DNA of 64,000 bases, taken from the NCBI RefSeq assembly GCF_013386765.1, contig NZ_JACARE010000006.1, forward strand, positions 161,620 through 225,619. The letters are read 5' to 3'. Below, piece by piece: positions 1 to 9,053 of this stretch (the stretch's first letter is position 1; each line of letters opens with the position of its first letter). Under the pieces are notes generated by a model. The model was not told the DNA's origin. It did no database searches and was given only the letters and a program-made list of their open reading frames with translations. The stretch comes from Pseudomonas yamanorum (GTDB lineage: Bacteria; Pseudomonadota; Gammaproteobacteria; Pseudomonadales; Pseudomonadaceae). Both the position numbers and the translations under genes were made by a program.

Positions 1-2
1 AG

Positions 3-467
3 CTGCATGCCCGCAATGCGTCTGCCCTAGTGGCGGATGCATCGGCGGAAAGCCCCTCGCCGGCGTGCGTTACGGTAACGGTGCTGGGCCTGTCGGGGGA
101 TGGGGCGGTGGGCCCTGAGTTGTTGGCCGTGGTAGCCAGTGCGCTCAATGACGAAAACGTTCGGCCATTGGGCGACCGGGTGACGGTGCAAAGCGCCCAG
201 GTCCTGCCGTATCGCGTTGACGCGGTGCTGCACATGAAAGGCCCCGGCCCTGAAAGCGCCGTCGCGCGGGATGAGGCGGAAAGACGACTCGCTGCCTGGA
301 TCAACCCGCGCAAACGCCTGGGGGTTGAGGTGGCGCGCTCCGCTGTGGACGCGCAGCTGCACGTCCCAGGCGTTTCGCGCGTTGAGCTGGCCAGGTGGAA
401 GGATCTGGCCCCTACAACGGCTCAGGCGGCGTTCTGCACCGGCTATAGCGTCAAGCTGGGGGAGTGA
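3..467 (+). CDS. J: Phage baseplate protein J (gpJ), 3' part only
   Basis: The reading frame is open from the left edge of the window, so this is the C-terminal part of a longer protein. The visible part carries the beta-rich repeats and final alpha-beta domain typical of P2 gpJ-family baseplate wedge proteins, which hold the periphery of the contractile baseplate. The next gene begins two bases after the stop, as expected for the conserved J-I pair. Assignment rests mainly on gene order (J-I-H-FI-FII) and on general resemblance. The N-terminus and true start lie outside the window. Confidence 0.8.
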   Translation: MHARNASALVADASAESPSPACVTVTVLGLSGDGAVGPELLAVVASALNDENVRPLGDRVTVQSAQVLPYRVDAVLHMKGPGPESAVARDEAERRLAAWINPRKRLGVEVARSAVDAQLHVPGVSRVELARWKDLAPTTAQAAFCTGYSVKLGE

Positions 468-468
468 C

Positions 469-1074
469 ATGAAAAGCCTACTGCCGATCAACAGCACCCA
501 GCTTGAGCGTGCGATTGAGGCGGCGAGCGCGGATAAGACCGTGATCCCGCTGCGTTCGCTCTACAACCCCGCGACGTGCCCCGTTCATTTGCTGCCGCAC
601 CTGGCGTGGGCCTGGTCTGTCGACCGCTGGGATGACCGCTGGACGGAGGCGGCCAAGCGCAACGCCATAAGGTCGTCGTTCTACATCCACTCCCGCAAAG
701 GAACCATTGGCGCGTTGCGCCGTGTGGTGGAGCCGCTTGGCTACCTGCTGGAGGTGACTGAGTGGTGGCAGACGGTGCCCGAGGGGGCGCCGGCCACCTT
801 CGCACTGAAGGTCGGTGTGCTGGAAAGCGGCATTACCGAGGAAATGTATCAAGAGCTAACCCGGCTCATTGATGACGCCAAGCCCGTCTCGCGGCATATG
901 ACGGGATTGGCCATCAGCCTGGAAGCGCAAGGCACCATCAATATCGGTGTTGCCGTTTATGACGGCGACGTACTCGACGTCTACCCACCCGCAGCGCGTG
1001 ACATTGAAGTCAGCGGCTACATCGGTGTGGCTGGGCGCGAACACAGCATTGACACCCTGGACGTGTACCCATGA
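469..1074 (+). CDS. I: Phage tail protein I (gpI), baseplate wedge
   Basis: This 201-residue protein has the size and N-terminal pattern of the P2 gpI family: LLPINSTQLERAIE at residues 4-17, then a conserved HLAWAWSVDRWD segment near residues 44-55. In P2-like tails gpI forms the baseplate wedge together with J. The ATG at 469 was chosen because it follows the J stop directly and has a GGGGGAGTG ribosome site. An in-frame upstream extension would overlap J without reason. Its stop overlaps the start of the tail-fibre gene by 4 bases (ATGA), indicating translational coupling. Confidence 0.9.
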   Translation: MKSLLPINSTQLERAIEAASADKTVIPLRSLYNPATCPVHLLPHLAWAWSVDRWDDRWTEAAKRNAIRSSFYIHSRKGTIGALRRVVEPLGYLLEVTEWWQTVPEGAPATFALKVGVLESGITEEMYQELTRLIDDAKPVSRHMTGLAISLEAQGTINIGVAVYDGDVLDVYPPAARDIEVSGYIGVAGREHSIDTLDVYP

Positions 1075-2999
1075 TTGATAAGAACTCGCAATTTATGGCG
1101 ATCCTCACCAATGTGGGGGCCGCCAAACTGGCTAACGCTAACGCCTTGGGACTTCCCTGGAAGATCACCGCTCTGGCGGTTGGCGATGCCAACGGTACCG
1201 ATCCGGTCCCTAGTGCCACGCAAACAAAGCTGGTCAATGAGCTACGGCGTGCACCGCTTAACCAGCTTGTTCCTGACCCGAAAAACGCTGCTGTCTTTGT
1301 GGCTGAGCAGGTCATTCCCGAGAACGTGGGCGGCTTCTGGATCCGGGAAATCGGTTTGTATGATGAGGACGGCGATTTGGTGGCGGTTGCCAACACTGCC
1401 CCGACCTTCAAGCCTTTGCTTGCGCAGGGATCCGGCCGGACGCAAATCATACGGATGAACCTGATCGTCTCCAGTGTGGCCAACATCGAATTGAAGATTG
1501 ATCCGTCGGTGGTACTGGCTACCCGCGACTATGTTGAGTTGGCAATCACCGAGGCTTTGAACAAGCAAGATTTCAAGCACTCCGTACTGGTAGCCACGAC
1601 AGCGAACACCACGCTGAGCGGTCTTCAGACCGTTGACGGCGTAGCGTTGCAAGCCGGGGCCCGCGTTCTGGTGAAGAATCAAGTGACGGCCAAGGACAAC
1701 GGTCTGTGGGTAGTTTCCTCAACTGGGCCATGGAAACGCGCCGAGGATGCAGACACCAGCATCGAGGTGACGCCAGGTCTATTTGTGAGCGTCGAGACGG
1801 GCACGCTCAACAGCGACAGCGTTTGGCAGTTGGTAACCGATGCGCCAATTGTCCTGGGCACTACTGCGCTGACCTTTGAGATGGTGGCGGGGCGCACGGG
1901 GGTCAATGCGGGTTCATATGGCAAGGTTACTGTCGACAAGTACGGGCGGGTCATTGCCGGCACGAACCCGACTACGCTCGCTGCGGCCGGGATCACCGAT
2001 GCACTATCGATTAATGGCGGCACCCTGCAAGGGAATGTCCAACTGACGGAGAACAGCAGACTCTATATCGGGCCGGGAAATACGCCCTCATGGGGATTGG
2101 GAGTGTTTGCCGGGGTGCCCGGGTCAATTAAGGGGGGCGTTGGCTTCTACGGTGGCTCTGACGGTGCATTCAAGACCGCATTCCTGGGGCTGGGAACTGA
2201 TCCTTGGTCCAGCGGCCCCGGCATCCGGATCAAGTCGGAGGGGATTGTTGAGATCAGCGGCACGATCACTGGAAGCGGAGCTGGTTTGTACTCTGTGCCC
2301 TTTGCTGCGCTGACAGGCCTGCCGAACACCTTGTCTGGCTACGGCATCATCGCTGCGAGCCAAACGGAGGCTGAGCAAGGCTCTGACACGACCAAGCCGA
2401 TGACGGCGCTACGGGTCTGGCAGGCAATCGCGGCAAAAGTTGTGCAGGCGACAACAAGCATTGCAGGTATCGCACGTTTCGCTTCGCAGACGGCAGTCAA
2501 CAGCGGTACTGAACCATCGACGATGGTCAGCCCTTTGACACTTGCCACACGCCTGGCTGCGTTGTGGCAGGCCGCTCAAGAAGGCGTGCTGGGCGTTGTA
2601 CAACTTGCCACTCAACCCGAAGTAAATGCAGGAGCTGACGACACAAAAGCCGTGACGCCCAAAAAGCTGCGCGCTGGTGTTTCATGGGTACTTGGCGCGA
2701 ATGGTCACATCGCAATGCCAACCTGGCTGGGTGGCTGGATTCTGCAATGGGGGCTAGCGGTCGGGGTTGGGCAGGCGACCAACAGCGGTACCTCCCAAGG
2801 TCCAGGCCGTGACGTGTCTCTTTCCGTGACGTTCCCGAACGAAATCATGTGGGTCGGAGCCTGCATGGCCTTTACGACGATGATCACCGGGGCAGCATTT
2901 GCGCCTGGAGCAGGCTATGTGTCCAGGTCTGTGATCCGCGTTCAGAACAACTACACCCAGTCAGCAGGCGACATCGCTTGGCTGGCGCTTGGCCGATAA
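1071..2999 (+). CDS. H: Tail fibre protein H (gpH-like receptor-binding fibre)
   Basis: The 642-residue protein is likely the trimeric tail fibre that recognises the host surface. Residues 1-160 match the conserved phage-collar/DUF3751-type N-terminal domain (MIDKNSQFMAILTNVGAAKL) that attaches to the baseplate. The middle is repetitive and beta-rich. The last 100 residues (starting near GANGHIAMPTWLGGWILQWG) resemble a Gp53-like C-terminal receptor domain. Its start overlaps the gpI stop. Host-range domains of this sort are usually the most variable part of such clusters. Confidence 0.88.
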   Translation: MIDKNSQFMAILTNVGAAKLANANALGLPWKITALAVGDANGTDPVPSATQTKLVNELRRAPLNQLVPDPKNAAVFVAEQVIPENVGGFWIREIGLYDEDGDLVAVANTAPTFKPLLAQGSGRTQIIRMNLIVSSVANIELKIDPSVVLATRDYVELAITEALNKQDFKHSVLVATTANTTLSGLQTVDGVALQAGARVLVKNQVTAKDNGLWVVSSTGPWKRAEDADTSIEVTPGLFVSVETGTLNSDSVWQLVTDAPIVLGTTALTFEMVAGRTGVNAGSYGKVTVDKYGRVIAGTNPTTLAAAGITDALSINGGTLQGNVQLTENSRLYIGPGNTPSWGLGVFAGVPGSIKGGVGFYGGSDGAFKTAFLGLGTDPWSSGPGIRIKSEGIVEISGTITGSGAGLYSVPFAALTGLPNTLSGYGIIAASQTEAEQGSDTTKPMTALRVWQAIAAKVVQATTSIAGIARFASQTAVNSGTEPSTMVSPLTLATRLAALWQAAQEGVLGVVQLATQPEVNAGADDTKAVTPKKLRAGVSWVLGANGHIAMPTWLGGWILQWGLAVGVGQATNSGTSQGPGRDVSLSVTFPNEIMWVGACMAFTTMITGAAFAPGAGYVSRSVIRVQNNYTQSAGDIAWLALGR

Positions 3000-3011
3000 A
3001 GAGGTACACCT

Positions 3012-3446
3012 ATGGCAGCGTTTTACAGCCCTTCAGAGCGCGGTTTTTTCGACACTGCGCTCAATAGTAAAAAGCAGATTCCGACCGATGCGATTGCGCT
3101 CACCGAGCCGCAGCGAAAGGAGCTGCTGGCAGGGATCGCGCGCGGTCTGCTCGCGCAAGTATCCGAGAGTGGTTCGCTTCAGCTGGTCGAACCGCCGGTT
3201 GATCCCGATGCCGTGGCCCTGGCTGAACGCGCTTGGCGTGATGGAGTACTGACGTCAGCAGCTTGGCTGCGTGATCGGCACCGCGACCAGCTTGAAATTG
3301 GCGCGCCGACAACGCTCACCGCCGAGCAGTTCGAAGGGCTGTTGGTGTTCATGCAGGCCCTGCGCAATTGGCCGCAATCGCCAGATTTTCCTGACAGTAA
3401 CCGTCGACCAGTCGCCCCAAGTTGGATCATTGAGCAAACTGAATAG
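3012..3446 (+). CDS. Tail fibre assembly chaperone-like protein
   Basis: This 144-residue soluble protein follows the fibre gene by 12 bases. It starts MAAFYSPSERGFFD, the usual opening of phage tail-fibre assembly proteins in Pseudomonas clusters, and ends in a conserved block rich in R and W (RNWPQSPDFPDSNRRP, residues 118-133). Such proteins help the fibre fold or trimerise and attach to the tail. Position and N-terminus support the call, but the family is loosely defined. A strong terminator follows immediately. Confidence 0.75.
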   Translation: MAAFYSPSERGFFDTALNSKKQIPTDAIALTEPQRKELLAGIARGLLAQVSESGSLQLVEPPVDPDAVALAERAWRDGVLTSAAWLRDRHRDQLEIGAPTTLTAEQFEGLLVFMQALRNWPQSPDFPDSNRRPVAPSWIIEQTE

Positions 3447-3475
3447 CGCCCCGCACTGACGGGGCGTTTTCTTTC
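3447..3475 (+). terminator. Rho-independent terminator after fibre chaperone
   Basis: CGCCCCG and CGGGGCG form a perfect 7-bp stem around a 6-base loop, followed by TTTTCTTT. It begins directly at the stop codon of the fibre chaperone gene. Confidence 0.8.
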
Positions 3476-3478
3476 CCA

Positions 3479-3488
3479 TTACGCGTAA
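3479..3488. repeat. TTACGCGTAA palindrome, copy 1
   Basis: Perfect 10-bp palindrome between the fibre module and the sheath gene. The same palindrome, within a longer shared intergenic context (TTTCTTTCC before and ACATYCCCC after), recurs at 9261-9270 before gene D. Function unknown. Confidence 0.6.
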
Positions 3489-3506
3489 CAACGAACATCC
3501 CCCACG

Positions 3507-3529
3507 GCCTCGCTTATGCGGGGCTTTTT
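3507..3529 (+). terminator. Second hairpin with T-run before sheath gene
   Basis: GCCTCGC and GCGGGGC pair (one G-T pair) around TTAT and are followed by TTTTT. It sits about 20 bases before the sheath start, so it may act as an attenuator or processing site rather than a full stop for the tail operon. Confidence 0.6.
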
Positions 3530-3548
3530 CGTTTCTGGAGATTGCCCT

Positions 3549-4712
3549 ATGAGTTTCTTTCACGGTGTGACCGTCACCAACGTGGACACCGGCGCACGCA
3601 CTATCTCGCTGCCCTCGTCTTCGATTATCGGTCTGTGCGATACCTTCACCCCAGGGCCGAAGGTGACGGCCAAACCTAACCAGGTGCTGCTGATCACTCG
3701 CGAAAGCGAAGCGGTGGCGGCCTGGGGCGAAGACGCGGCTATCACCAAGTCCATCAAGGCGATCTACATGCGCGCCAAGGCGGTGATCGTGGCGTGCGGC
3801 GTTGAGAAGCTGACCACCCCGGCCTTGCAGACCTCGGCCATCATCGGCGGCGTCCTGGCTGACGGTCAGCGGACCGGCATGCAGGCCCTGTTGGACGGCA
3901 AGAGCCGCTTCAATGCTCAGCCCCGTTTGCTGATTGCCCCAGGCCATAGCGCGACCCAGGCCGTGGCCACCTCGATGGATGCACTCGCCGGAAAGCTGCG
4001 AGGCATCGCCATCGTTGACGGCCCGAACACCACCGATGAGGCGGCCATTGCCTACGCCGAGAACTTCGGCAGCAAGCGTGTGTTTCTGGTCGACCCGGGT
4101 GTACAGAGCTGGGACACCGTCCTCAGCGAGACCGTTGATGCGCCGGCGTCGGCCTGGGTGGCCGGGCTGTTCGCCTGGACTGACAACGAGTACGGCTTCT
4201 GGGCCTCGCCGTCGAACAAGGAGTTTGTCGGCATCACGGGTACCGCGCGGCCGATTGAGTTTTTGGACGGTGACGCGACATGCCGGGCCAACCTGCTGAA
4301 CAACGCCAATATCACCACGATCATCCGTGATGACGGCTATCGCCTGTGGGGCAACCGCACCTGTTCCAGTGATCCGAAGTGGACTTTTGTCACGCGTGTA
4401 CGCACTCAAGACATCGTCATGGACGCGATCCTCTACGGGCACAAGTGGGCCGTTGACCGCGCAATCACCAAGACCTACGTCGCTGACGTGACGAATGGCT
4501 TGGAAAACTTTATGCGCGACCTGAAAAAGCAGGGCGCGGTGATCAACTTCGAAGTGTTCCCGGACGACGAGTTGAACACGGCCAGCCAGTTGGAACAGGG
4601 CAAGGTCTATTGGCGCATCCGTTTCACCGATGTGCCGCCGGCAGAAAACCCGACATTCCTCGTTGAAGTCACTAACCAGTGGCTCACCGAAGTCCTGGAA
4701 AACAAAGCCTAA
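3549..4712 (+). CDS. FI: Contractile tail sheath protein FI
   Basis: This 387-residue protein is the sheath subunit that contracts to drive the tube through the host envelope. It opens MSFFHGVTVTNVDTGAR, a hallmark of P2/R-pyocin FI proteins. The conserved C-terminal region contains VAVDR-like KWAVDRAITK near residue 299 and the final FLVEVTNQWLTEVL segment that links subunits into the sheath mesh. The ATG at 3549 has a TCTGGAG ribosome site 8 bases upstream. The tail tube gene follows after 12 bases. Confidence 0.95.
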   Translation: MSFFHGVTVTNVDTGARTISLPSSSIIGLCDTFTPGPKVTAKPNQVLLITRESEAVAAWGEDAAITKSIKAIYMRAKAVIVACGVEKLTTPALQTSAIIGGVLADGQRTGMQALLDGKSRFNAQPRLLIAPGHSATQAVATSMDALAGKLRGIAIVDGPNTTDEAAIAYAENFGSKRVFLVDPGVQSWDTVLSETVDAPASAWVAGLFAWTDNEYGFWASPSNKEFVGITGTARPIEFLDGDATCRANLLNNANITTIIRDDGYRLWGNRTCSSDPKWTFVTRVRTQDIVMDAILYGHKWAVDRAITKTYVADVTNGLENFMRDLKKQGAVINFEVFPDDELNTASQLEQGKVYWRIRFTDVPPAENPTFLVEVTNQWLTEVLENKA

Positions 4713-4724
4713 GGAGGCTTCGCA

Positions 4725-5234
4725 ATGTCCATGATTCCCCAAACGCTGTTCATGATGAACATGTTTATTGACGGCATGAACTTCGCCGGTGACGTGCCTA
4801 CCTTGAGCTTGCCCAAGCTGAAAATCAAAACCGCCGAGTACCAGGCCGGCGGCATGGATGCCCCGATTGATATGGACCAGGGCATGGAAAAACTGGAGGC
4901 GTCCTTCAGCACCAAGGGCGTGCGCCGCGACGCGATGAAGTTCTTTGGCCTGGCTGATCAGACCGCGTTCAACTCGGTGTTCCGTGGCTCGTTCAAAGGC
5001 CAGAAAGGGGCCACCACTGCGGTGGTCGCCACCCTTCGCGGCATGCTCTCCGAGCTGGATCCGGGGGAATGGAAGCCGGGCGGCGATGCTGAGTTCAAGT
5101 ATGCCGTCAGCGTCAGCTACTACAAGCTGGAAGTCGGCGGTGTGCTGATGTTCGAAATCGATCCGGTCAACGCAGTACGCGTCATCAACGGCGTTGACCA
5201 ACTCGCTGGTGTTCGCCGCGACCTCGGCCTTTAA
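4725..5234 (+). CDS. FII: Major tail tube protein FII
   Basis: This 169-residue protein forms the inner tube of the contractile tail. Its length and opening (MSMIPQTLFMMNMFIDGMNF) are typical of P2 FII proteins. A strong AAGGAGG site lies 9 bases before the ATG. It directly follows FI and precedes gene E, the standard order of P2-like and R-pyocin tails. The sequence has no missing segment compared with family expectations. Confidence 0.95.
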   Translation: MSMIPQTLFMMNMFIDGMNFAGDVPTLSLPKLKIKTAEYQAGGMDAPIDMDQGMEKLEASFSTKGVRRDAMKFFGLADQTAFNSVFRGSFKGQKGATTAVVATLRGMLSELDPGEWKPGGDAEFKYAVSVSYYKLEVGGVLMFEIDPVNAVRVINGVDQLAGVRRDLGL

Positions 5235-5245
5235 GGAAATTACCC

Positions 5246-5551
5246 ATGGCTCAAGACGTAAACAAAATCCCTGAATGGCTGACCGTCAGCGCTGACTCGG
5301 CAACCATCAAGCTGTCCAAGATCGTCAAGGTCAATCAGGTCGAAACTGATCAGTTGACCATGCGCTCCCCAACGGTCCGTGAGGTTCGCCATGCAACCAA
5401 AGCGGCCCCGGATGATGAAGAACAAAGCGAAATGATCCTGTTCGCCAGCCTCACGGATGCGGGCACCAACGATCTGGGGGAACTGAGCGTGCGTGACTAC
5501 AAACGCCTTCAGGCTGCCTATTTTCGCCTGGTGCGCGAGGACCGGGTTTAA
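5246..5551 (+). CDS. E: Tail assembly chaperone E (gpE)
   Basis: This 101-residue protein lies between tube and tape-measure genes, the position of gpE, a chaperone that coats the tape measure during tail assembly. Residues 30-90 show the conserved pattern of the family (TVREVRHATK, then ELSVRDYKRLQAAYFRLV). In P2 relatives a fraction of ribosomes shifts frame near the end of E to make a longer E-E' product. Here an E'-like reading frame follows in another phase (see 5552-5663). Confidence 0.85.
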   Translation: MAQDVNKIPEWLTVSADSATIKLSKIVKVNQVETDQLTMRSPTVREVRHATKAAPDDEEQSEMILFASLTDAGTNDLGELSVRDYKRLQAAYFRLVREDRV

Positions 5552-5663
5552 CGAAGAAATACAGAGAAAGCTGGCTCAGCGGCTGGCCCGGGAAATGTCT
5601 TTCTCGGCCAGCGAGATTGAGGCCATGTCTTTCTCAACGATGATCTGGTGGCTCAAGGAGTGA
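5552..5663 (+). CDS. E' extension of gpE, reached by frameshift (no own ATG start)
   Basis: Directly after gpE, the phase starting +1 (equivalently -2) to gpE is open from 5487 to the TGA at 5661. It encodes a C-terminal segment with LAREMSFSASEIEAMSF and a final MIWWLKE, resembling the tail of E'/T-type extensions. Apart from an internal ATG at 5595 (22 codons) and a GTG at 5493, no plausible independent start exists. Candidate slip sites inside the overlap are UUUUC at 5521-5525 and GUU-UAA at 5546-5551. The feature is shown only for the part beyond the gpE stop. Confidence 0.55.
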
Positions 5664-5693
5664 GCCGCCTGGACCTTTTCGGAGTGACCCCCC

Positions 5694-8195
5694 ATGGCGA
5701 ACAACCTGGCGCTTGGCGTAGTCATCGGCGGCGCTATCAGTTCAACCGTTGGCGCGGCCTTCAAGGACGTTGAAGGGCGCATCAAGAAACTCAGTGATCA
5801 GGGCACGAAAGCCCGGGTACTGCAAAACACCATTGGCGACACCATCCGCTTGCGGGATGAGTGGAAAAAAGCCCATGACACCGGATCTGCCTCGGCAGAC
5901 GGTCTGCTCAAGAAACTGGAATCCAACCTCAGAACCTTGAAGGATCAGGGCGTTGAGGTCAGCAAGCTGCGCAACGAGTACCAGAAACTTGGCCAGGTGG
6001 CCCGTGGTGCTGAGCTGAAGGCCCTGGGTCATACGCAAATCAAGCAAGGCAAGGATGGACTAAAGGGCTCGCTTGGCCAGGCTACGGCGCTGTCAGCGGC
6101 GATTGCCATTCCCACCAAGATATCCGGTGACTATCAGGCGCAAATGCGCCAGATGTCGCTGTGGGCGCATACGGCCGGCACCGAAGACGAAGGCAAGATG
6201 GCCGAGATGGTTTCGACCATCGCGGACGACAAGGGTATGAGTCGGCAACTGCTGGCCCAGGCGGTCGGTGGGCTGATCGAAAAGGGCGTTGAGTGGCAGG
6301 AGGCCAGCGAATACGCCGGGCAAATTGCCGACCTGATCGACGGCCAGGGTATGGAAGCCGAGACCATCGCGACTTTGATTAACTCGTTCAAGGAGGCCGG
6401 GGTTAAGAAAGAGGACATGGCCGGCATGCTGGGCCAGGTGGCGGCAGCGGGGGATATCGGGGCCTTCGGTCCGAAGGACATGGCACGGTACCTGCCCGCC
6501 ATGCTCGGCAACATCAAGCGCCTGGGCATGGAAGGCCCGGAGGCGGTGCGGTTCCTCGGTGCCAGCTTGCAGTCGCAGTACTCGCAAACGCAGGATTCGG
6601 CGGCCGCTGCGACCAACATGAACAACCTGCTGAGTGCGGTGATCAGCAGCACCAGCCAGGAACGTTTTGCCAAGGAAGGGTACGACCTGGCCGGCTCGAT
6701 CATCGCCGCGACCAAAAGCGGTAAGGCGGCCAACCCGGTCGACGCATTCATCATGCTCAGCCAGGAAATGATTAAGCGTCAGGATCCAGCGAAGGCCAAA
6801 AAGATCGAAGCCCTCAAGGCCAAGATCAAGGCAGCAGCCGACGGCAGCGCCGAGGAACAGCAGGCCATGGTGGCCCTGACTGAAGCGGCGGGCCTGGCCA
6901 ACATCGTCAGCGATCAGAGCGCCAGTGCGGGCTTGCTCGCGCAAATCAAATACGGCGACAAGATCAAGGCCGACATGGTCGCGATCAAGGAAACGGACGG
7001 TAAGACCAAGATCGAGGCGGACGCCGCCAAGGCTCGCGAAACGTCCAACCGCAAATGGTCGGCGGCAACGGCGGGCATGGAGGCATCCATGATCAGCCTC
7101 GGGGATGGACTGCGGCCGTTGACCGATAAGGTCGCGGATGGCTTGGGCAAGGTTGGCTATGCGCTGGCTGAGTTGGCCAACAAGTACCAGCCGGTGACGG
7201 CGGTGATTGCCGGCGTAGCGGCCGGCGCTGTCACATTGGGTGCCGCGCTGAGTGCGCTGAAGATCGGCAAAGGCCTGCTGAACGTTGGCCGTGGTTCGCT
7301 GATGGGCAATCCGAACATCCCTCAAAAGGTGATCGTGACCAACCTGCCTGCCGGCGGCCTGGGCGGCATCGATGGCGGTGGTGCAGACGGCGGAAAGGGA
7401 CGGAAGGGCGGCAAGTCGGATGGCAAAGGCGGGACGATGCTGAAGGGCATCGGCGCCTTGGCGGTCGTTGAGGCAGGTTTCAAGGTCAAAGACACCTACG
7501 ACAACGCCACGACCCGGGATGAAAAGGCAGAAGGCTACGGCGAAGCCGCCGGGGGCTTGGCGGGCACGCTCGCGGGTGCTGCGGCAGGTGCGGCCATTGG
7601 CTCGGTGATACCGGTGATCGGTACTGTGGTCGGCGGGTTGCTGGGCGCTTACCTGGGCGGAATGGGCGGTGATGCGCTCGGCGGGTACCTGGGGAAAGCG
7701 GCATTTGGTGGTGACGACGGGCTGAAGAAAATGCCCGACGCGGGTCCGCTGATGATGGCCAATGCTGGGCAGGATATCCCGCCGGTGCTGGGCGATATCG
7801 CGGCATCGTTTGCGCCGAAGGACAAGGGGCTTGGGCCGCTCAAGATGGCGGCTGATAGCAGCGGCGCCGGCGCGGCACCCTCGGGGCCGTTGTTGATGCC
7901 CGCGGCCGTCAAGGCGCCGGGGCCGGTTGGTGGTGATGTGGTGCGTTCGCTGGCTTCGCCGCCGGCATCGAGCGCGCCCGCTGCGGTTTCGCTCATGGCG
8001 GTACCGGTCAAGCCGCCGGCGCCGAAGATTGAGCAGAAGGTCGATATCAGCGCGCCTATTCAGGTGACGGTGCAAGGGGATGTGAAGGATCCGGCGCAAC
8101 TGGCCCGCGAGCTTCGACCGTACATCGAGCAGCAACAGCGGGAAATCACCCAGCAACTGGAGAGCCGCAAGCTCTACGACGACGCGCATCTTTGA
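5694..8195 (+). CDS. T: Tail tape measure protein T
   Basis: At 833 residues this is the longest tail gene and sets tail length. Residues 1-130 are charged and helical. Residues 120-470 carry the phage-TMP domain (QMRQMSLWAHTAGTEDEG and following helices). Residues about 500-530 and 620-670 are hydrophobic, glycine- and alanine-rich segments that could span the host membrane. The end is proline-rich before a final helical QQQREITQQLESRK. ATG 5694 follows a CGGAGTG site. It lies between E/E' and U as expected. Confidence 0.92.
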   Translation: MANNLALGVVIGGAISSTVGAAFKDVEGRIKKLSDQGTKARVLQNTIGDTIRLRDEWKKAHDTGSASADGLLKKLESNLRTLKDQGVEVSKLRNEYQKLGQVARGAELKALGHTQIKQGKDGLKGSLGQATALSAAIAIPTKISGDYQAQMRQMSLWAHTAGTEDEGKMAEMVSTIADDKGMSRQLLAQAVGGLIEKGVEWQEASEYAGQIADLIDGQGMEAETIATLINSFKEAGVKKEDMAGMLGQVAAAGDIGAFGPKDMARYLPAMLGNIKRLGMEGPEAVRFLGASLQSQYSQTQDSAAAATNMNNLLSAVISSTSQERFAKEGYDLAGSIIAATKSGKAANPVDAFIMLSQEMIKRQDPAKAKKIEALKAKIKAAADGSAEEQQAMVALTEAAGLANIVSDQSASAGLLAQIKYGDKIKADMVAIKETDGKTKIEADAAKARETSNRKWSAATAGMEASMISLGDGLRPLTDKVADGLGKVGYALAELANKYQPVTAVIAGVAAGAVTLGAALSALKIGKGLLNVGRGSLMGNPNIPQKVIVTNLPAGGLGGIDGGGADGGKGRKGGKSDGKGGTMLKGIGALAVVEAGFKVKDTYDNATTRDEKAEGYGEAAGGLAGTLAGAAAGAAIGSVIPVIGTVVGGLLGAYLGGMGGDALGGYLGKAAFGGDDGLKKMPDAGPLMMANAGQDIPPVLGDIAASFAPKDKGLGPLKMAADSSGAGAAPSGPLLMPAAVKAPGPVGGDVVRSLASPPASSAPAAVSLMAVPVKPPAPKIEQKVDISAPIQVTVQGDVKDPAQLARELRPYIEQQQREITQQLESRKLYDDAHL

Positions 8196-8207
8196 CCAGG
8201 GGGAACT

Positions 8208-9053
8208 ATGGGCTACATGGAGCAGTTGCAATCAAGCGTGAAGTCCTTGGCGGCGGCGGGTGAGACCGGCCGCCGTAGCCTGGATGGGATGATTGCGCCG
8301 GTGGACGGTGCAATCAGTGAACTCAGCGGTGCGGCCTCGGAGCTGGAGGGCTTGCCCTTTGTGGGGCCGGCCGTTGGCGAAAAGCTGCAGCGTGTTATGC
8401 GTGGCGTAACGGCGGCCCAGGCGAAGGTTGGCCAGGTGGTGTCGGTGTACAGCTCGGCAACCCGGGCAGCGTCTCAGATTGATGAGCGCTTGGGTGCGCT
8501 GAAGGAGCAGGCCGGCCGGGCGGCAACGGCAATCAACAACATCGCCGGCAAGGTCAGCCCCTCGCTGTCGGGCATCGTTCCAACCGGGGCCTTTGCTGCG
8601 GATGCCACACCGGCGCCGGAGGCGGTGAAACCCTTCCCGCACCTGATGATCATGCAGCCGCGTGATCCTAAGCAGCAGCCGTACTTCTTCAATCTGGACA
8701 CGGCGGCCTTTGATGAGCTGCGGCGTTCGTCTGCCTTTCGCTGGGCCTCCCAGGAGCGGCTGACGCGTCGACCGGCGCAACAGGCTGTCGGTATGGGTGA
8801 CGAGAAGCTGACGCTGAAGGGCGCCATCTTTCCGGGCTTCAGGGGTGGCATCAAGCAACTGGATACCCTGCGCAGTCTGGGCGCCAAGTTGCAGCCCCTG
8901 ACACTGACCACCGGTTACGGCGACGTGCTGGGCACCTGGTGCATGACCAGCGTTGAAGAAGAACAAAGCGCGCTGCTGGCAGGCGGTATCCCGCGTAAGC
9001 AAGGCTTTACCCTGGAGTTTGTACGCTATGGCGACGACATGCAGAACGTCTGA
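8208..9053 (+). CDS. U: Tail completion protein U with N-terminal extension
   Basis: The last 140 residues (from PFPHLMIMQP near residue 144) match gpU, the terminator that caps the tail tube, including the FPGFRGGIKQLDTLR block. The first 135 residues form an extra helical, alanine-rich region not found in the roughly 150-residue P2 gpU. From memory, R-pyocin clusters carry a similarly enlarged U. The gene starts 12 bases after T, and its end overlaps gene X by 26 bases in another phase. Confidence 0.85.
   Translation: MGYMEQLQSSVKSLAAAGETGRRSLDGMIAPVDGAISELSGAASELEGLPFVGPAVGEKLQRVMRGVTAAQAKVGQVVSVYSSATRAASQIDERLGALKEQAGRAATAINNIAGKVSPSLSGIVPTGAFAADATPAPEAVKPFPHLMIMQPRDPKQQPYFFNLDTAAFDELRRSSAFRWASQERLTRRPAQQAVGMGDEKLTLKGAIFPGFRGGIKQLDTLRSLGAKLQPLTLTTGYGDVLGTWCMTSVEEEQSALLAGGIPRKQGFTLEFVRYGDDMQNV

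Noticed and set aside
3255..5201. Long open frame on the minus strand (648 codons) across sheath and tube genes
   Set aside because: It is a shadow of FI and FII in a GC-rich region: low-complexity, histidine- and arginine-rich translation, no ribosome site, no family resemblance.
6093..8231. 712-codon minus-strand frame opposite the tape-measure gene
   Set aside because: Shadow of gene T; the translation is rich in R, H and Q with no recognisable domain.
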